Positions 5,242 through 6,110 of a stretch of 6,110 nucleotides of DNA are shown in pieces. A model generated the notes under the pieces. The model worked only from the letters and a program-made list of their open reading frames with translations. It ran no database searches and had not been told where the DNA came from. This DNA comes from Pseudomonadota bacterium (GTDB lineage: Bacteria > Pseudomonadota > Alphaproteobacteria > Rhizobiales > Hyphomicrobiaceae), in contig JAEYPL010000076.1 of the NCBI GenBank assembly GCA_023410905.1, forward strand, positions 1-6,110, read 5' to 3'. Each line of letters begins with the position of its first letter. Within the stretch, counting starts at the first letter, position 1. Both the position numbers and the translations under genes were made by a program.

Positions 5242-5463
5242 GGTGATGCGCGCCTCTGGAGTGGACGTGGTCGAGCTAAGATGTCATGTGCTCAGTACAT
5301 CTGGCGGGTAGCACGCGCGGCGGCACGTCGCAATGCTCGGGCGCGACGACCGGCGCCCAGATCTCGTCCCAATCTTGGGGGAATGGGTTTGCTGCACTGG
5401 AACTGTTTTAGGGCGGATGACATGAATTCGCTGATGGGGCGTCGTATGCGCGCAGGACTGGAT
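5242..5463. promoter_or_regulatory. Divergent secB-lolA intergenic region with candidate operators
   Basis: 222 bases that must carry the promoters for leftward secB and rightward lolA, if both are transcribed from here. Seen: AGATGT (5279-5284) and ACATCT (5297-5302), a 6-base inverted repeat with a 12-base centre; GGGCGC (5339-5344) and GCGCCC (5353-5358), a GC-rich stem with an 8-base loop; and CCCAA-TC-TTGGG (5368-5379), a near-perfect dyad. None has a following T-run, so they are not intrinsic terminators. I could not assign a -35/-10 pair with confidence. Short inverted repeats of this size can arise by chance. Confidence 0.4.
5454..5457 (+). promoter_or_regulatory. Ribosome binding site of lolA (AGGA)
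   Basis: AGGA, preceded by C, lies 6 bases before the ATG at 5464. Together with the signal peptide that begins there, it favours 5464 over the in-frame ATG codons at 5383, 5422, 5434 and 5446. Confidence 0.5.
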
Positions 5464-6110
5464 ATGAGGCGTGGCGCAACGATCCTGTGTGCGGCTACCG
5501 CTCTGGCCTGGGCCCTCGTAGGGATCGCCGTGTGGTCGAACAATGCCAGCGCGCAGAACCCCGGGAAGCCGGCGGCGAGCAGCCCGCTGGGCAATCCGTC
5601 CTGGGGCACCGAGGTCAAGCCGGAGTCGACGATCGCCGGCATTGCGCTGGAGCCTCAGCAGGTCCAGACCGTGACCAAGGTCAGCCGTTATTTCAATGAA
5701 CTGGCGAACTTGCGCGGCACGTTCGTGCAGACGACGTCCGACAACAAGCGGATGCGCGGCACGTTCTTCGTGAAGCGGCCCGGCCGGCTCAGGTTTGAGT
5801 ACAACCGCCCTAGCCGCCAGCTCATCGTCTCCGACGGCAAAATGCTTGCGATCCAGGACCTCGAGGCCCATTCGGACGATCGGATCGCGCTCGATCAGAC
5901 GCCATTTCGGCTCTTGCTCCGTCAGGACGTCGACCTGCTCCGGGATGCCAGCATCGTCGACGTGCAGGAGATGGATGATTTGATCATCGTTGCCCTCCAG
6001 GACAAGAGCCCCGATGCGCCGGGTCAGATTCGGCTCTTCATGACCAAAAGTCCCGAGCTCGAACTTCGTGAATGGGTGACGACCGACTCACATGGCGCGG
6101 ATACGCGGGT
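5464..6110 (+). CDS. lolA: Outer-membrane lipoprotein carrier protein LolA, N-terminal part (runs off right edge)
   Basis: Periplasmic chaperone that takes lipoproteins released by the LolCDE transporter and carries them to the outer membrane. 215 complete codons are in the window. A Sec signal peptide is clear: two arginines at 2-3, a hydrophobic core (about 5-24) and an Ala-Ser-Ala site, with cleavage expected after residue 30. After a Pro/Ser-rich spacer (31-60) comes the LolA domain: RYFNELANLRGTFVQT (75-90), RMRGTFFVKRPGRLRFEY (97-114), LIVSDGKMLAIQD (120-132), and the late LREWVTTDSHG (201-211). Little of the C-terminus should be missing. Upstream in-frame ATGs would place extra charged residues before the signal peptide, so 5464 is preferred. 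In many relatives lolA follows ftsK; here its upstream neighbour is divergent secB, so it probably has its own promoter. Confidence 0.93.
   Translation, partial: MRRGATILCAATALAWALVGIAVWSNNASAQNPGKPAASSPLGNPSWGTEVKPESTIAGIALEPQQVQTVTKVSRYFNELANLRGTFVQTTSDNKRMRGTFFVKRPGRLRFEYNRPSRQLIVSDGKMLAIQDLEAHSDDRIALDQTPFRLLLRQDVDLLRDASIVDVQEMDDLIIVALQDKSPDAPGQIRLFMTKSPELELREWVTTDSHGADTR

Noticed and set aside
5339..5358. GC-rich stem-loop GGGCGC/GCGCCC as an intrinsic terminator
   Set aside because: No T-run on either side, and it lies between divergent genes where no terminator is expected.

Overview
The window is GC-rich, ordinary-looking alphaproteobacterial chromosome, probably of the Hyphomicrobiales (Rhizobiales) type. 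This rests on gene order and protein style: a hemE gene divergent from a DUF299 (pyruvate,phosphate dikinase regulatory) gene, followed by maf, aroE, coaE and dnaQ, with secB on the opposite strand. I recognise this order from memory as the conserved neighbourhood of the chromosomal replication origin in this class. No species can be named. There are no tRNA or rRNA genes, insertion sequences, CRISPR arrays or signs of recent transfer.

Layout. 1-562 (minus) is the first half of hemE, which runs out of the left edge and starts with GTG. 563-988 is a 426-base gene-free gap between divergent genes. In Caulobacter crescentus the mapped origin lies between hemE and the RP001-type (DUF299) gene, so this gap is the best candidate for oriC. 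It holds an AT-rich stretch (581-630) with the only GANTC site of the gap, several degenerate DnaA-box-like 9-mers, an 11-base direct repeat and a compact inverted repeat. No consensus DnaA box is present, so the origin call depends mainly on synteny.

989-4734 (plus) is a tight five-gene run: the DUF299 kinase/phosphorylase, maf (nucleotide pyrophosphatase), aroE (shikimate dehydrogenase), coaE (dephospho-CoA kinase) and dnaQ (DNA polymerase III epsilon, proofreading). The first four genes overlap by 1 to 8 bases, and dnaQ follows after 27 bases. Several starts have clear Shine-Dalgarno sequences, so co-transcription and translational coupling are likely.

4714-5241 (minus) is secB, the export chaperone, whose 3' end overlaps the 3' end of dnaQ by 21 bases. 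5242-5463 is a 222-base divergent promoter region. 5464 to the right edge (plus) is the 5' part of lolA, the periplasmic lipoprotein carrier, with a clear signal peptide. secB and lolA both serve envelope biogenesis; their adjacency may be specific to this lineage.

The genes are housekeeping genes with intact motifs. The item most worth a second look is the 563-988 gap as a probable, divergent replication origin.
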